Shown: positions 50,761-60,334, numbered from the stretch's first letter. The stretch is DNA of 64,000 nt from Streptomyces sp. AC550_RSS872 (GCF_019049285.1 NZ_JAGMUL010000091.1:1-64000); one strand, 5' to 3'. The notes: generated by a model not told the origin, from the sequence alone. Program-made: numbers and translations.

Positions 50761-51510
50761 GTGCTGCCGATCGACGCGGCGGCGCACAGCAGTCGCTGGC
50801 GCCGCCGTCACCCCGTGGACAAGGCCGTGCTCGGACTCGGCCTCACCGTGCTCGCGATCTCGCTGCCGCCCTGGCCGGGCGCCGCACTGGTCCTGGCCAC
50901 CTCCCTCGCCGTACTGCTGGGTCCGGCGGGCGTGCCCGCGCGGCGGCTGTGGCGGGCCTACCGTGTGCCGCTCGGCTTCTGTGTGACCGGCGCGCTCACC
51001 CTGCTCGTCCAGGTCGGCGGGCCGGACGGCTTCGTGTCCCTCGCCGACGAGGGCCCGCTGCGCGCCGGGGAGTTGCTGCTGCGTACCTCGGCCGCCTCGC
51101 TGGGCGTGCTGCTGTTCGCCTTCACCACGCCGATGTCCGATCTGCTGCCCCGCCTGGTGAAGGCCGGGGTGCCCGCGCCAGTCGTCGACGTCGCCCTGGT
51201 GACGTACCGGATGAGCTTCCTGCTCCTGGACTCCGTGCGCCGTATCCGGGAGGCCCAGGCCGCCCGGCTCGGGCACACCGGCCGGGCCGCGGAGTGGCGG
51301 TCGCTGGCCGGGCTCGGGGCCACCGCCTTCGTGCGGGCCTTCGACCGGGCCACCCGGCTCCAGGCCGGGCTCGCCGGGCGCGGCTACGACGGCACGCTGC
51401 GCGTCCTGGTGCCCGAGGCCCGGGTCTCCGTCCGCTTCACGGCCGCGAGTTGCGGGCTCCTCGCAGCGCTGGCCGCCCTCACCCTCGTACTGGAAAGGGC
51501 CCTGCCATGA
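50761..51510 (+). CDS. cbiQ: cobalt ECF transporter transmembrane subunit CbiQ
   Basis: The 249-residue membrane coupling subunit starts with GTG 50761, six bases after cbiN. It shows four to five helices and the ECF-T cytoplasmic coupling motifs: DSVRRIREAQAARLGH and RATRLQAGLAGRGYDGTLR, each with the Ala-Arg-Gly type signature that contacts the ATPase. Its stop overlaps the cbiO start. Confidence 0.92.
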   Translation: MLPIDAAAHSSRWRRRHPVDKAVLGLGLTVLAISLPPWPGAALVLATSLAVLLGPAGVPARRLWRAYRVPLGFCVTGALTLLVQVGGPDGFVSLADEGPLRAGELLLRTSAASLGVLLFAFTTPMSDLLPRLVKAGVPAPVVDVALVTYRMSFLLLDSVRRIREAQAARLGHTGRAAEWRSLAGLGATAFVRAFDRATRLQAGLAGRGYDGTLRVLVPEARVSVRFTAASCGLLAALAALTLVLERALP

Positions 51511-52361
51511 GCGAGCCCACCGCCCTGGTCGCCCTGCGGGGCGTGTCCTACGCCTACGAGGACGGCCCCGTCGTCCTCAGCGGCCTCGACTTCGACGTCC
51601 GCGAGGGGCGCGCGCTGGCGCTGCTCGGCCGCAACGGCAGCGGCAAGACCACGCTGATGCGGCTGCTCAGCGGTGGACTGCGTCCGGACGACGGCCGGTT
51701 GACCGTGGCGGGTACCCCGGTCACTTACGACCGCAAGGGCCTGACCCGGCTGCGGACGACCGTGCAGCTGGTGGTGCAGGATCCTGACGACCAGCTGTTC
51801 GCCGCGTCCGTCGCCCAGGACGTCTCCTTCGGCCCGCTGAACCTGGGCCTGCCCGACGCCGAGGTGCGGGCACGGGTCGACGAGGCGCTCACCGCCCTGG
51901 ACATCACCGCGCTGGCCGACCGGCCCACGCATCTGCTGTCGTACGGGCAGCGCAAGCGCACGGCCATCGCGGGCGCCGTCGCGATGCGGCCCCGCGTGCT
52001 GATCCTCGACGAGCCGACCGCCGGGCTGGACCCCGACGGTCAGGAGCGTCTCTTGGCCACCCTCGACGGGCTCCGCGCGAGCGGCACCACGGTGGTGATG
52101 GCCACTCATGACGTCGACCTGGCCCTGCGCTGGGCGGACGACGCGGCCCTGCTGACCCCGGGCGGCGTCCGCACAGGAGCGGCGCCCGCCATGCTGGCCC
52201 GCACCGATCTCCTCCAGCAGGCCGGGCTGCGCCTGCCCTGGGGCGTCGCGGCGGCCCAGTTCCTGCGCGCGCACGGCCTGCTGGACGACGCGTCGCCGGG
52301 CCCGCGCGACGCGGAGGCACTGGCGGCCCTGGCCACGGCACCGAGCCCGGCCGAAGGCTGA
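51507..52361 (+). CDS. cbiO: cobalt ECF transporter ATPase CbiO
   Basis: The 284-residue ABC ATPase has Walker A LGRNGSGKTTLMRL, Q-loop VVQDPDDQLF, signature LSYGQRKRTAIAGA, Walker B VLILDEPTAGLDP and H-loop ATHDVDLALRW. It powers the CbiMNQ complex; the chain is a single ATPase, so a homodimer is expected. ATG 51507 overlaps cbiQ by four bases. A C-terminal extension of about 60 residues follows the ATPase core. Confidence 0.93.
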   Translation: MSEPTALVALRGVSYAYEDGPVVLSGLDFDVREGRALALLGRNGSGKTTLMRLLSGGLRPDDGRLTVAGTPVTYDRKGLTRLRTTVQLVVQDPDDQLFAASVAQDVSFGPLNLGLPDAEVRARVDEALTALDITALADRPTHLLSYGQRKRTAIAGAVAMRPRVLILDEPTAGLDPDGQERLLATLDGLRASGTTVVMATHDVDLALRWADDAALLTPGGVRTGAAPAMLARTDLLQQAGLRLPWGVAAAQFLRAHGLLDDASPGPRDAEALAALATAPSPAEG

Positions 52362-52474
52362 CTTGTGCGCGCGTTGGGCACACGGGTGATACATCCCGCG
52401 AGCACACACCAAAGGCGGGGCGGTCCCCACGGTTCGCTGTTTCATGAGGTCACGTACGACCGAAGTGAGGCAGC

Positions 52475-53977
52475 ATGGCCGACGCCACGGAGGACACCCA
52501 CCCGCCCGGAGGGCTGAAGGCCAACGCGATCGGGTTCGTCGACGCCCTCGTCATCGGGCTCAACTCCACCTCGCCCGCGTACTCGCTGGCCGCGGCGATC
52601 GGCCCGGTGGTGGCGCTCGTCGGTGTCCACGCCCCCGGCGTCATGCTCGCCTCGTTCGTCCCGATGCTGCTGATCGCGTCGGCGTTCTACTACCTCAACC
52701 GGGTCGACCAGGACTGCGGGACGACGTTCTCGTGGGTCACCCGGGCGATGGGCCCGTGGGCGGGCTGGCTCGGCGGCTGGGCCATCACGCTGACCGGGGT
52801 CCTGGTGGTCGGCTCGCTCGCGGACGTCGCGGTGACGTTCGCCCTGCTCGCGTTCGGCCTCGAAGGCTGGGTCGACGACGAGTTGCTGCGCGAGACGCTG
52901 ACGGTGCTGCTCATCCTGGTGATGACGGCCGTGTGCGTCATCGGCACGGAGGTGTCGGCCAAGGTGCAGAACGTACTGATCCTCGCGCAGGTCGCCTGTC
53001 TGCTCGTGTTCGCCGTGGTGGCGATCTACCGGGTCTACGCCGACACCGGTTCGCTCGACTCCGTCGATCCGGCGTTCGGCTGGCTGGATCCCTTCGGAGC
53101 CGGTGGCGCCGAACTGACGGCGAGTCTGCTGCTGGGCGTGTTCATCTACTGGGGCTGGGAATCTGCGGTGAACCTCACCGAGGAGGTGGAGAACTCCGCG
53201 ACCGCTCCCGGCAGGGCGGCCGTGTGGTCGACGGTCGTCCTGCTGGTGACGTATGTGTCGGTCGCCTACGCGGTCGTGGCCTACGCCGGCCCGGCGTACC
53301 TGGCCGAGAACGCGCAGGAGGAGGAGTTCATCTTCGCGCTGCTCGCCGACGAGGTCATGGGCGCCTGGGACTGGGTCGTACTGCTGGCGGTCTCGACCTC
53401 CGCCCTCGCGTCGACGCAGACGACGATCATCCCCGCCTCGCGCACCGCGCTGTCCATGGCACGCCGGCACGCGCTGCCGGCGTACTTCGGGCACATCCAC
53501 GCCCGCTTCCGCACGCCGGACGTGAGTACTTGGTGGGTCGCGGCCATCGCCATCGCCTGGTACGTCGCGGTGCGCCAGATCAGCCAGAACGCGCTGTTCG
53601 ACTCGCTGACCGCGCTGTCGCTGCTGATCGCGTTCTACTACGCGCTCACGGGCGTCGCCTGCGCGGTCTACTACCGCCGCCATCTCACCGAGAGCCCGCA
53701 CCACTTCCTGCTCATCGGCCTCGGCCCGCTGGTCGGCGCCGGGCTGCTGGTCTGGCTGCTGGTCGAGTCGATCGGCGACATGTCCGACCCCGCGAACTCC
53801 TACAGCGGCGTCTCCTGGTTCGGGCTCGGCCCGCCGCTGGTCATCGGCATCGGCATCACCCTCGCGGGTGTGGTCCTCATGGTCGTGTGGCGCCTGAGGG
53901 CACCGGCCTTCTGGGCGGAGCGCCCGGAGGTGGCCGACCCCGCCCGCGTACACGGCGACGCGCCGACCGAACCGTGA
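52475..53977 (+). CDS. APC-superfamily amino acid permease
   Basis: The 500-residue protein has about twelve membrane helices. The first, ALVIGLNSTSPAYSLAAAIG, holds the unwound G/S-rich substrate segment of APC transporters, and YWGWESAVNLTEEVENSATA is the helix-six region, where charged Glu residues are typical. TTIIPASRTALSMARRHALP is the conserved cytoplasmic loop. It is likely a proton-coupled amino acid or amine importer. A 113-bp promoter-sized gap separates it from cbiO. Substrate unknown. Confidence 0.88.
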   Translation: MADATEDTHPPGGLKANAIGFVDALVIGLNSTSPAYSLAAAIGPVVALVGVHAPGVMLASFVPMLLIASAFYYLNRVDQDCGTTFSWVTRAMGPWAGWLGGWAITLTGVLVVGSLADVAVTFALLAFGLEGWVDDELLRETLTVLLILVMTAVCVIGTEVSAKVQNVLILAQVACLLVFAVVAIYRVYADTGSLDSVDPAFGWLDPFGAGGAELTASLLLGVFIYWGWESAVNLTEEVENSATAPGRAAVWSTVVLLVTYVSVAYAVVAYAGPAYLAENAQEEEFIFALLADEVMGAWDWVVLLAVSTSALASTQTTIIPASRTALSMARRHALPAYFGHIHARFRTPDVSTWWVAAIAIAWYVAVRQISQNALFDSLTALSLLIAFYYALTGVACAVYYRRHLTESPHHFLLIGLGPLVGAGLLVWLLVESIGDMSDPANSYSGVSWFGLGPPLVIGIGITLAGVVLMVVWRLRAPAFWAERPEVADPARVHGDAPTEP

Positions 53978-54040
53978 GGCCCTGCGCGGCAACGCACCCC
54001 GGCCTCCAAGTCCACCACCCGACGGTCCATGCCGGCCGGC

Positions 54041-54148
54041 GTTTGGCCGGGCCCGCACCAGGGACTCGCTGGTGATCGGTGTGAACGGCTTGTCCAGACC
54101 GGCTCCCTTGCCCGCGTCCACCGTTCCCGCGGCCTCGACGACCCAGGC
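54041..54148 (-). pseudogene. remnant of a haem ABC transporter substrate-binding protein
   Basis: In one minus-strand frame EAAGTVDAGKGAGLDKPFTP, then ITSESLVRARPN, matches the part of HmuT-type binding proteins that precedes the D-V-I/L-L segment (the normal pattern is GLxKPFTPxTSExxVxAxPDV). The similarity ends at once on both sides, with no signal peptide, no cofactor-contacting residues downstream and no transporter partners nearby. I read it as a short relic of an hmuT-like gene left after deletion. Confidence 0.45.
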
Positions 54149-54241
54149 CCAGCGTGAACACGGTCTGTGCGCGAGGCCTCCTGCACTGTCACCGGGCGGC
54201 GCGCCTTCGAGCGGGAGCCGTCAACTGACCCACACATACGG

Positions 54242-54970
54242 CTAGTTGGCGGTCCGGCCCGCCACCGTCCACTTCGACGGCAGTTCGATCCGCGTGCCGT
54301 CGGGCCCGTACTCCGTGGTGACCAGCGGCAGTTCGCCGCTGGCGAGAACGGTGAGCCCGGCGGCGCGCAAATACTCGGGCACCGTCTCGTCGGCCACCTC
54401 GCCCGGGGCGATGCCGTGCCGGAAGATGGGGGCGAGTTTGGGCGGCGGCCCCGACGGGCTCTGCGCGAGGCCCATGAGGACGGGCTTGGCGGCCTCGGAG
54501 AGTTCGACGAGGAAGACCCGGCCGCGCTCGCCGACCAGCGTGGCGATCCCGTCCACCATCAGCTGCCGGTCGTCGGGCTCGGCCTGGTGCAGCACGCCCC
54601 GCATATAGACGTTGGCATCGCCGAGTTCGGCGTGCAGCGTCTCTGCCTCGGTCTTCTCCACGGCGTCGAACAGCCGGTACGTGGCCTGTCCCGCGGGGTC
54701 GGCGCGGCGGGCGTGGTCGAGGGCCGCGGCGGACAGGTCGGCGCCGACCAGACGCGGGAAGCGCTCGGCGAGGAAACGGGTCTGGGTGCCGTTGCCGCAG
54801 CCCAGGTCCACCATGGCCAGGCCCGGATCGGTCAGGTGCGCCTCGAAGAGGGCCAGATGGCGGCCGGCGGTCAGCACCGGCTCCGCGTCCCAGAACACCG
54901 CCCCCGGCTCCTCGGAGGCTTCACGCCAGAAGCCCTCCCAGGCCTCCCGGTATCGACTCGTCACGCTCAT
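54242..54970 (-). CDS. SAM-dependent methyltransferase
   Basis: The 242-residue protein begins MSVTSRYREAWEGFWREASE, then the class I core LAMVDLGCGNGTQTRFLAER, VGADLSAAALDHARRAD and YMRGVLHQAEPDDRQLMVDG. The acceptor is unknown. An extended C-terminal half (GIAPGEVADETVPEYLRAAG) ends in a beta-hairpin EYGPDGTRIELPSKW. GGGGAG precedes ATG 54970. A 150-bp spacer separates it from the PP2C phosphatase gene, which reads in the same direction. Confidence 0.83.
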   Translation of the reverse strand: MSVTSRYREAWEGFWREASEEPGAVFWDAEPVLTAGRHLALFEAHLTDPGLAMVDLGCGNGTQTRFLAERFPRLVGADLSAAALDHARRADPAGQATYRLFDAVEKTEAETLHAELGDANVYMRGVLHQAEPDDRQLMVDGIATLVGERGRVFLVELSEAAKPVLMGLAQSPSGPPPKLAPIFRHGIAPGEVADETVPEYLRAAGLTVLASGELPLVTTEYGPDGTRIELPSKWTVAGRTAN

Positions 54971-55123
54971 GACCGACTCCCCAGATTGCGATGCCGACCC
55001 GTCGTGAAGTGACGGGCGAGTACGGTTTATCGCGGCCTGGTTTCGGCCACAAGCGCGCGGCACATACCTTCACTGCGCATTCGAGACTCTTTACGCCGTC
55101 GTACGCCCTTTGAGGCCGTCGTG

Positions 55124-57604
55124 TCAGCGGCGCGGGAGCGTGAGCTCGAACCAGACGGCCTTGCCGGTGCTCGTACGGCTCGTGCCCCACTCGCGGGCGA
55201 GCACGCTCACCACGCGCAGCCCGCGCCCGGACTCGTCGGCGGGCCCGGCGTTGAGCAGGGTCGGCAGGTCGTGGTCGTCGTCGTCCACCTCGCACAGCAG
55301 CGTGTCGCCGCGGACGAGGCGCAGTTCGACGGGGCGGCGGTGGGAGTGCAGCAGGGCGTTGGTGACGAGTTCGCTGACCATCAGCTCGGCGCTGTCGGCC
55401 AGCCTCTCCAGGCCCCAGTCGTGCAGCTGTTCCCGGACGACGGCGCGGGCCCGGCCGACCTCCTCCGGGTCGAGGGCGAGCCGCCATTCGGCGACGTCCT
55501 GCGGTTCGATGCCATTGAGCCGGGCCATCAGCAGGGCCACGTCGTCCTTGCGGCCGCCGCGTGTGTTGAGGGCGCGGATGATGGTGTCGCAGGCGTCGTC
55601 CATGGACGCGGCCGGGTGGGCGGCGGACTCGCAGAGGGTGGCGAGGCCGACACCGATGTCCTCGCCGCGCACCTCGACGAGTCCGTCGGTGCACATCACG
55701 ATCCGGTCGCCGGGCGCCACGCGCACGCGTACCGCCTCGAACGGCACCCCACCGACGCCGATCGGCGCGCCCGTGGGCAGGTCGAGCAGCTCGCTGTGTC
55801 CGCCGTCGGCGCGGACCAGGACGGGCGGGATGTGACCGGCGTTGGCGATGTGGAGTTCGCCCGCGATGGGGTCGTAGACGGCGTAGAGGCAGGTCGCGAG
55901 GTAGGTGTCGCCGAGGCGCTGGGCGAGGTCGTCGAGGTTGCGCAGCAGCCGGGCGGGTGGCAGGTCCAGGGCGGCCATGGTCTGCACGGCCGTACGCAAC
56001 TGGCCCATCATGGCCGCCGAGTTGAGGCCGTGTCCCATGACGTCGCCGACGACGAGGGCGGTGCGGGCGCCGGGCAGTTTCACGGAGTCGAACCAGTCGC
56101 CGCCGACGCGGCCGAGGAGGGTCCCCGGCAGATAGCGGGTGGCGATGTCGCAGCCCGCCATGCGCGGCGGGATGTGCGGCAGCATGCTGTCCTGGAGGGT
56201 CTCGGCGACGCTCTCCTGGTACGTGTACATGCGCGCGTTGTCGAGCACGAGGCCCGCGCGGGCGGCGAGTTCGGCGCCGGTGACACGGTCCATGTCGTTG
56301 AAGACGGGCCGCTCCGGGTGGCGCAGCAGGATCATGAAGCCGAGGACGACGTCGCGGGCCTTGAGGGGCACGACCAGCATGGAGCGGCCCGTGATGAGCG
56401 GCCGGATGTCGCGCTTCTCGAACTGCGAGGCGATGGCATGGCCCATCTGCTCGCTGATGCGGGGCACGAGCACCGGATCGCCGGTGGTCATGCACTGGAA
56501 GAACGGCGTGTGCGCGGGAAAGGGCATGGCCTCGCCGACCGGCACGACGTCGTCCCAGCGGCCGGGTTCGTCGGTGTGCTCCAGGGCGACCCGGTGCCAC
56601 ATGGTGGTCGTGTCCGGCACGCCCTCGGGGAATCCCTCGCCCGCGACTACCTGTTCGCGCAGATAGGTGCCGGCGACATCGGTGAAGCGGGGCACGACGG
56701 CCTTGCTGACCTCGACGATGGTCCGCGACAGGTCGAGGGAGGTGCCGATGCGGCCGCTGACCTCGTTGAGGAACTCCAGCCGTTCGCGTACGGCCGCGTA
56801 TTCGAGGTCCTCTCCTTCGTCAGGGTCGTCCTGCGCCGCCGGAAGGCCTTGCGCGGCGGCTCTGGCGGCCCGCTCCCGGCGGGCCCTGCGCTCCACGCGC
56901 CGGGGCACGCCCCAGTCGGGGGTGACGGGGACCCGGTCGTTCTGGCTGAACTCCAGGACCGGGTAGCCGAGTTCGAGGATCTGCCCGACGATGCGGGCGC
57001 CTTCGTCGACGCTCATGCTGGGCAGGATCTCGGGGAGCCTGCGGGCGAGTTCCTCGGCGCCGGGGAAGTCGGTGTGCAGGGCGAACCCGGGGGCGACACG
57101 CTCGTATCCGGTGGGGTCGTCGTGGTCCTGGGCGTCCTGCTGGAGCCGTCCCACGTCGGCTCCGAGCACGAGCAGCCGCTCCGGGCCGGGTCCCACCAGC
57201 GGGTAGGCCCACCACAGCACGTCGACACGGTCTCTCCCCCACCCTTCGGGCGGGGGGACCCCCCTCTCGCTTCGCTCGGGCACGGTGAGGCGGGCGCGGC
57301 CCGCCGCCGGGTAGTACAGCCGCCCGTCGAGGGACGATTCGAGATCGTGGCCGAGACCGTCGTAGGCCGCGTAGGCGCCGTACGGCGAGACGTCGTCGTC
57401 CTCGGGCAGCGCTCCGGAGACGGGCAGCAGGTCGACGGCCGGGTAGCCGATCGCCTCCTCCTTGGAGGCGCCGAACAGACGGCGTGCGCCGGAGCTCCAG
57501 TGCGAGACGAGACCCTCGCGGTCGACCACGACCACGGCCAGCGGGATGCGTCCGGACGCGGCTTGTTCCGCCACCGCGCCGTCCGTCTCGGTGCCACGGT
57601 TCAT
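55124..57604 (-). CDS. PAS/GAF/PP2C (SpoIIE) phosphatase with C-terminal HATPase domain
   Basis: The 826-residue protein has a PAS-like sensor (about 18-105), a second diverged sensor region (125-225), a GAF domain (280-460), a PP2C/SpoIIE phosphatase domain (478-695: VGGDWFDSVKL, ALVVGDVMGHGL and RKDDVALLMARL) and an anti-sigma-type HATPase domain (700-826: ELMVSELVTNALLHS, ESGRGLRVV). Such Streptomyces proteins both phosphorylate or dephosphorylate anti-anti-sigma factors and bind partners, linking sensing to sigma factor release. Residues 110-124 (ERSERGVPPPEGWGR) come from an inserted palindromic element. GGAGAGAGGG precedes ATG 57604. Confidence 0.88.
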   Translation of the reverse strand: MNRGTETDGAVAEQAASGRIPLAVVVVDREGLVSHWSSGARRLFGASKEEAIGYPAVDLLPVSGALPEDDDVSPYGAYAAYDGLGHDLESSLDGRLYYPAAGRARLTVPERSERGVPPPEGWGRDRVDVLWWAYPLVGPGPERLLVLGADVGRLQQDAQDHDDPTGYERVAPGFALHTDFPGAEELARRLPEILPSMSVDEGARIVGQILELGYPVLEFSQNDRVPVTPDWGVPRRVERRARRERAARAAAQGLPAAQDDPDEGEDLEYAAVRERLEFLNEVSGRIGTSLDLSRTIVEVSKAVVPRFTDVAGTYLREQVVAGEGFPEGVPDTTTMWHRVALEHTDEPGRWDDVVPVGEAMPFPAHTPFFQCMTTGDPVLVPRISEQMGHAIASQFEKRDIRPLITGRSMLVVPLKARDVVLGFMILLRHPERPVFNDMDRVTGAELAARAGLVLDNARMYTYQESVAETLQDSMLPHIPPRMAGCDIATRYLPGTLLGRVGGDWFDSVKLPGARTALVVGDVMGHGLNSAAMMGQLRTAVQTMAALDLPPARLLRNLDDLAQRLGDTYLATCLYAVYDPIAGELHIANAGHIPPVLVRADGGHSELLDLPTGAPIGVGGVPFEAVRVRVAPGDRIVMCTDGLVEVRGEDIGVGLATLCESAAHPAASMDDACDTIIRALNTRGGRKDDVALLMARLNGIEPQDVAEWRLALDPEEVGRARAVVREQLHDWGLERLADSAELMVSELVTNALLHSHRRPVELRLVRGDTLLCEVDDDDHDLPTLLNAGPADESGRGLRVVSVLAREWGTSRTSTGKAVWFELTLPRR
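57231..57280. repeat. in-frame palindromic insert within the phosphatase gene
   Basis: This stretch contains CCCCCACCCTTCGGGCGGGG and nearby GCTTCGC/GCGAAGC-like stems and encodes RSERGVPPPEGWG. From memory nearly identical peptide segments occur in unrelated streptomycete proteins, marking a mobile palindromic repeat that can insert without breaking frame. It lies between the PAS-like and the second sensor region. Confidence 0.65.
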
Positions 57605-57791
57605 GCCCAAGGCCCTCTCTCCCCAAGGCTCCGCAAGATCTGCGCGCCCACACCACCGTACGGCTCCGGGCCGAGGTGATGTGCCGCAACACCGGAATTC
57701 ATGAGGCGGGTTCACGTCGGCTCACGCATCGGGCGAAGGGCCCCGTCCACGCGGCATCCGCGCAGGACAGGCCCGTGTCCCGGTCGTCGGC

Positions 57792-60188
57792 TCAGTCCTC
57801 GTGCCCGAGCTGAAGATCACGTTCCGTACGGCCCCCTCCGGCGACCTGGAGCACGGTGGCGACCGGTGGGTAACCGGTGGCGATGACGGTGTACTCGCCG
57901 GTGGACAGGTCGACGAACCGGAAAGTGCCGTCCGGTCCGGTGGTGAGGGTGTCCATGACGTTGCCGGCCGCATCGAGGAGGGTCACGCGCGCGTCCTCGA
58001 CGGGGCGCCCGCCCCCCGCCCGCACGGTGCCGCGCAGCAGGGCGCCGCCGGCGAGTTCGATGTCCTGGCGGGTCTCCCGTGCGGCCTTGACGGTGACGGG
58101 GACGGCGGCCGGGCGGAACGCGGCCGCGCTCGCGGCGAGGGTGTACTCGCCTGCGACGAGTTCGGTGATGACATAGCCGCCCTCGCGTCCGCTGCGGGTG
58201 GTGGCGACGACCTCGCCGCGCACGTCGGTGAGTGTGACGGTGGCGTCCACGGGGGTGCCGTCCGGGGTGAGGACCTTCCCGGCGAGGCGTCCGGCGCCGC
58301 CGAGGACGATGTCCAGTTCGACGGGGCCGTCGCCGACGGTCACGGAGACGGCCTGCGGCTGGTGGCCGCCCGCCGCCGCGATCATGACGTACGACCCCGG
58401 GCCCGGCGTCGCCAGCGCGTACCGTCCGTCCTCGCCGCTCGCGCCCCGCCCGACCTGCTGCCCGGTGACGTCGATGAGGGTGAGTGCGGCGTGGCGTACG
58501 TACGTCCCGTCGGGATGCTGCACGGTGCCGTGGACGGGGACTTCGGCGGCGTAGTGCGAACGAGCCTGCGGAATCTTGGGGTTCGCCGGCGCCGCGTCCG
58601 TCTCCGGGGCCGGGGCGTTGTGGGACGCCGCATCGGTCGACAGGGGGGTCTCCTTGAGGAAGAAGGCGATGAGCAGCCCGACGACGAGCACCGGCACGAG
58701 GTAGAGGAAGATCCTCGGCATGGCGTCGGCGTAGGCCTGGATGTAGTCGTCGCGCAGCGCGGCGGGCAGGGTGTGGACGAGCTGCGGGGTGATCGACTCG
58801 GGGTCGGGCAGCTCGGCGCCCGCGCGCGTGGGCAGCCGTTCGGCCAGGGCGTCGGCGAGCCGGCCGGCGAACAGCGTGCCGAAGATCGCGGCGCCGACGC
58901 TGCCGCCGATCTGCCGGAAGTAGTTGTTGGCGCTGGTGGCGGTGCCCAGGTCGGTGGGGCGCACGGAGTTCTGCACGGCGAGGATCAGGACCGGCATCAC
59001 CATGCCGATACCGGCACCGAGTACGGCCATCCAGATGCTGTAGTGCAGCCGGGGCGTGTCCACTTCGAGGCGGGACAGCAGCCACATGCCGACGGTCGAG
59101 AGCGCGCTGCCGAGCACGGTGTAGATCTTGTAGCGGCCGGTGAGGCTGATCAGCTGACCGCAGACGATGGAGGCGCCGACGATGCCGCCCATCATCGGCA
59201 GCATCAGCAGGCCCGACTCGGTGGCCGTGGCCCCGTCGACCATCTGGAGGTAGGTCGGCAGATAGCTGGCGGCGCCGAACAGGGCGACTCCGATCACCAG
59301 GCCGACGAGTCCGGTGACGTTGAAGACGGAGTCCCTGAACAGCCTGAGCGGGATGAGGGGTTCGGCGGCGTAGTGCTCGGCGACGAGGAAGAGGACGGCG
59401 GCGAGGGCGGCTCCGGCGCCGAGGCCGAGGATGACGCGGGAGTCCCAGGCGTACTCGGTGCCACCCCAACTCGTCAGCAGGACCAGACAGGTGGAGGCGG
59501 CGGCGAGCAGCAGGGCGCCGAGGACGTCGAGCCGGGCCTTGGCCTTCGGCCTGGGCAGCTTCAGTACGACGGCGACGACGACCAGGGTGACGAGGCCGAA
59601 GGGGACGTTGATATAGAAGCACCAGCGCCAGGAGAGGTGGTCCGTGAAGTAGCCGCCCAGCAGGGGCCCGGCGACCGAGGCGAGGCCGAACGCGGCGCCG
59701 ATCAGGCCCATGAAGCGGCCGCGTTCCCGGGCCGGCACGATGTCCGCGATGATCGCCTGGACACCGATCATGAGCCCGCCGGCGCCGACGCCCTGGACCG
59801 CGCGGTAGGCGATCAGCTGGTCCATGGTCTCGGCGCGACCGGCGAGCGCGGAGCCGATGACGAAGACGACGATCGCGAACTGGAAGACGCCCTTGCGGCC
59901 GAGGAGATCGCCGAGCTTGCCGTAGATCGGCAGGCCGACGGTGGCGGTGAGCAGGTAGGCGGTGATCGCCCAGGACATCTTGTCCAGGCCGTGCAGCTCG
60001 CCGACGATCTTCGGCAGCGCGGTGGCGACGATCATCTGCTCCAGCGCGGCCAGCAGCAGCGCGAGCATCAGTCCGAAGAAGACCAGGCGCACGCGGCGCG
60101 GGCTCAGTTGGGGCTCGGCCTCCTGAGATGGAGCCGGTGGAGGAGGTGCGGTGACGGTTTCGTCCTGCACCAAAGTCGTGCCGCCCAC
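57792..60188 (-). CDS. DHA2-family MFS exporter fused to three carboxypeptidase-regulatory-like domains
   Basis: The 798-residue protein has a 14-helix drug exporter part (about 35-535) with motif A GKLGDLLGRKGVFQFAI, GAGGLMIGVQAIIADIVPAR and motif C FGLASVAGPLLGGYFTD. The remaining 260 residues are three beta-sandwich repeats of the CarboxypepD_reg type (VHGTVQHPDGTYV, LAGKVLTPDGTPVDATVTL, LRGTVRAGGGRPVEDARVTL), each ending in a GxYxL/V segment. Such an extracytoplasmic or cytoplasmic appendage is unusual on an exporter. I chose GTG 60188, with GAGGGGAG seven bases upstream; longer starts look non-coding. Substrate unknown. Confidence 0.87.
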   Translation of the reverse strand: MGGTTLVQDETVTAPPPPAPSQEAEPQLSPRRVRLVFFGLMLALLLAALEQMIVATALPKIVGELHGLDKMSWAITAYLLTATVGLPIYGKLGDLLGRKGVFQFAIVVFVIGSALAGRAETMDQLIAYRAVQGVGAGGLMIGVQAIIADIVPARERGRFMGLIGAAFGLASVAGPLLGGYFTDHLSWRWCFYINVPFGLVTLVVVAVVLKLPRPKAKARLDVLGALLLAAASTCLVLLTSWGGTEYAWDSRVILGLGAGAALAAVLFLVAEHYAAEPLIPLRLFRDSVFNVTGLVGLVIGVALFGAASYLPTYLQMVDGATATESGLLMLPMMGGIVGASIVCGQLISLTGRYKIYTVLGSALSTVGMWLLSRLEVDTPRLHYSIWMAVLGAGIGMVMPVLILAVQNSVRPTDLGTATSANNYFRQIGGSVGAAIFGTLFAGRLADALAERLPTRAGAELPDPESITPQLVHTLPAALRDDYIQAYADAMPRIFLYLVPVLVVGLLIAFFLKETPLSTDAASHNAPAPETDAAPANPKIPQARSHYAAEVPVHGTVQHPDGTYVRHAALTLIDVTGQQVGRGASGEDGRYALATPGPGSYVMIAAAGGHQPQAVSVTVGDGPVELDIVLGGAGRLAGKVLTPDGTPVDATVTLTDVRGEVVATTRSGREGGYVITELVAGEYTLAASAAAFRPAAVPVTVKAARETRQDIELAGGALLRGTVRAGGGRPVEDARVTLLDAAGNVMDTLTTGPDGTFRFVDLSTGEYTVIATGYPPVATVLQVAGGGRTERDLQLGHED

Positions 60189-60334
60189 GGACCGCTCCCC
60201 TCGCCGTACCTGCTCACATTTCCCGCAATAGGCGACAACTACGAGCAAGCACGGCGAGTTACGGCGCCGTCCCGGACACGACCGAGATCCACTCGAACCG
60301 GTGAGGAGGCCAAGGGCCCCCGCACACCGGGGAC

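Noticed and set aside
55121..57679. 852-codon plus-strand frame opposite the PP2C phosphatase
   Set aside because: Composition is Gly/Val/Asp/His-rich with no family motifs, typical of the antisense frame of a GC-rich gene; the minus strand has five recognisable domains.
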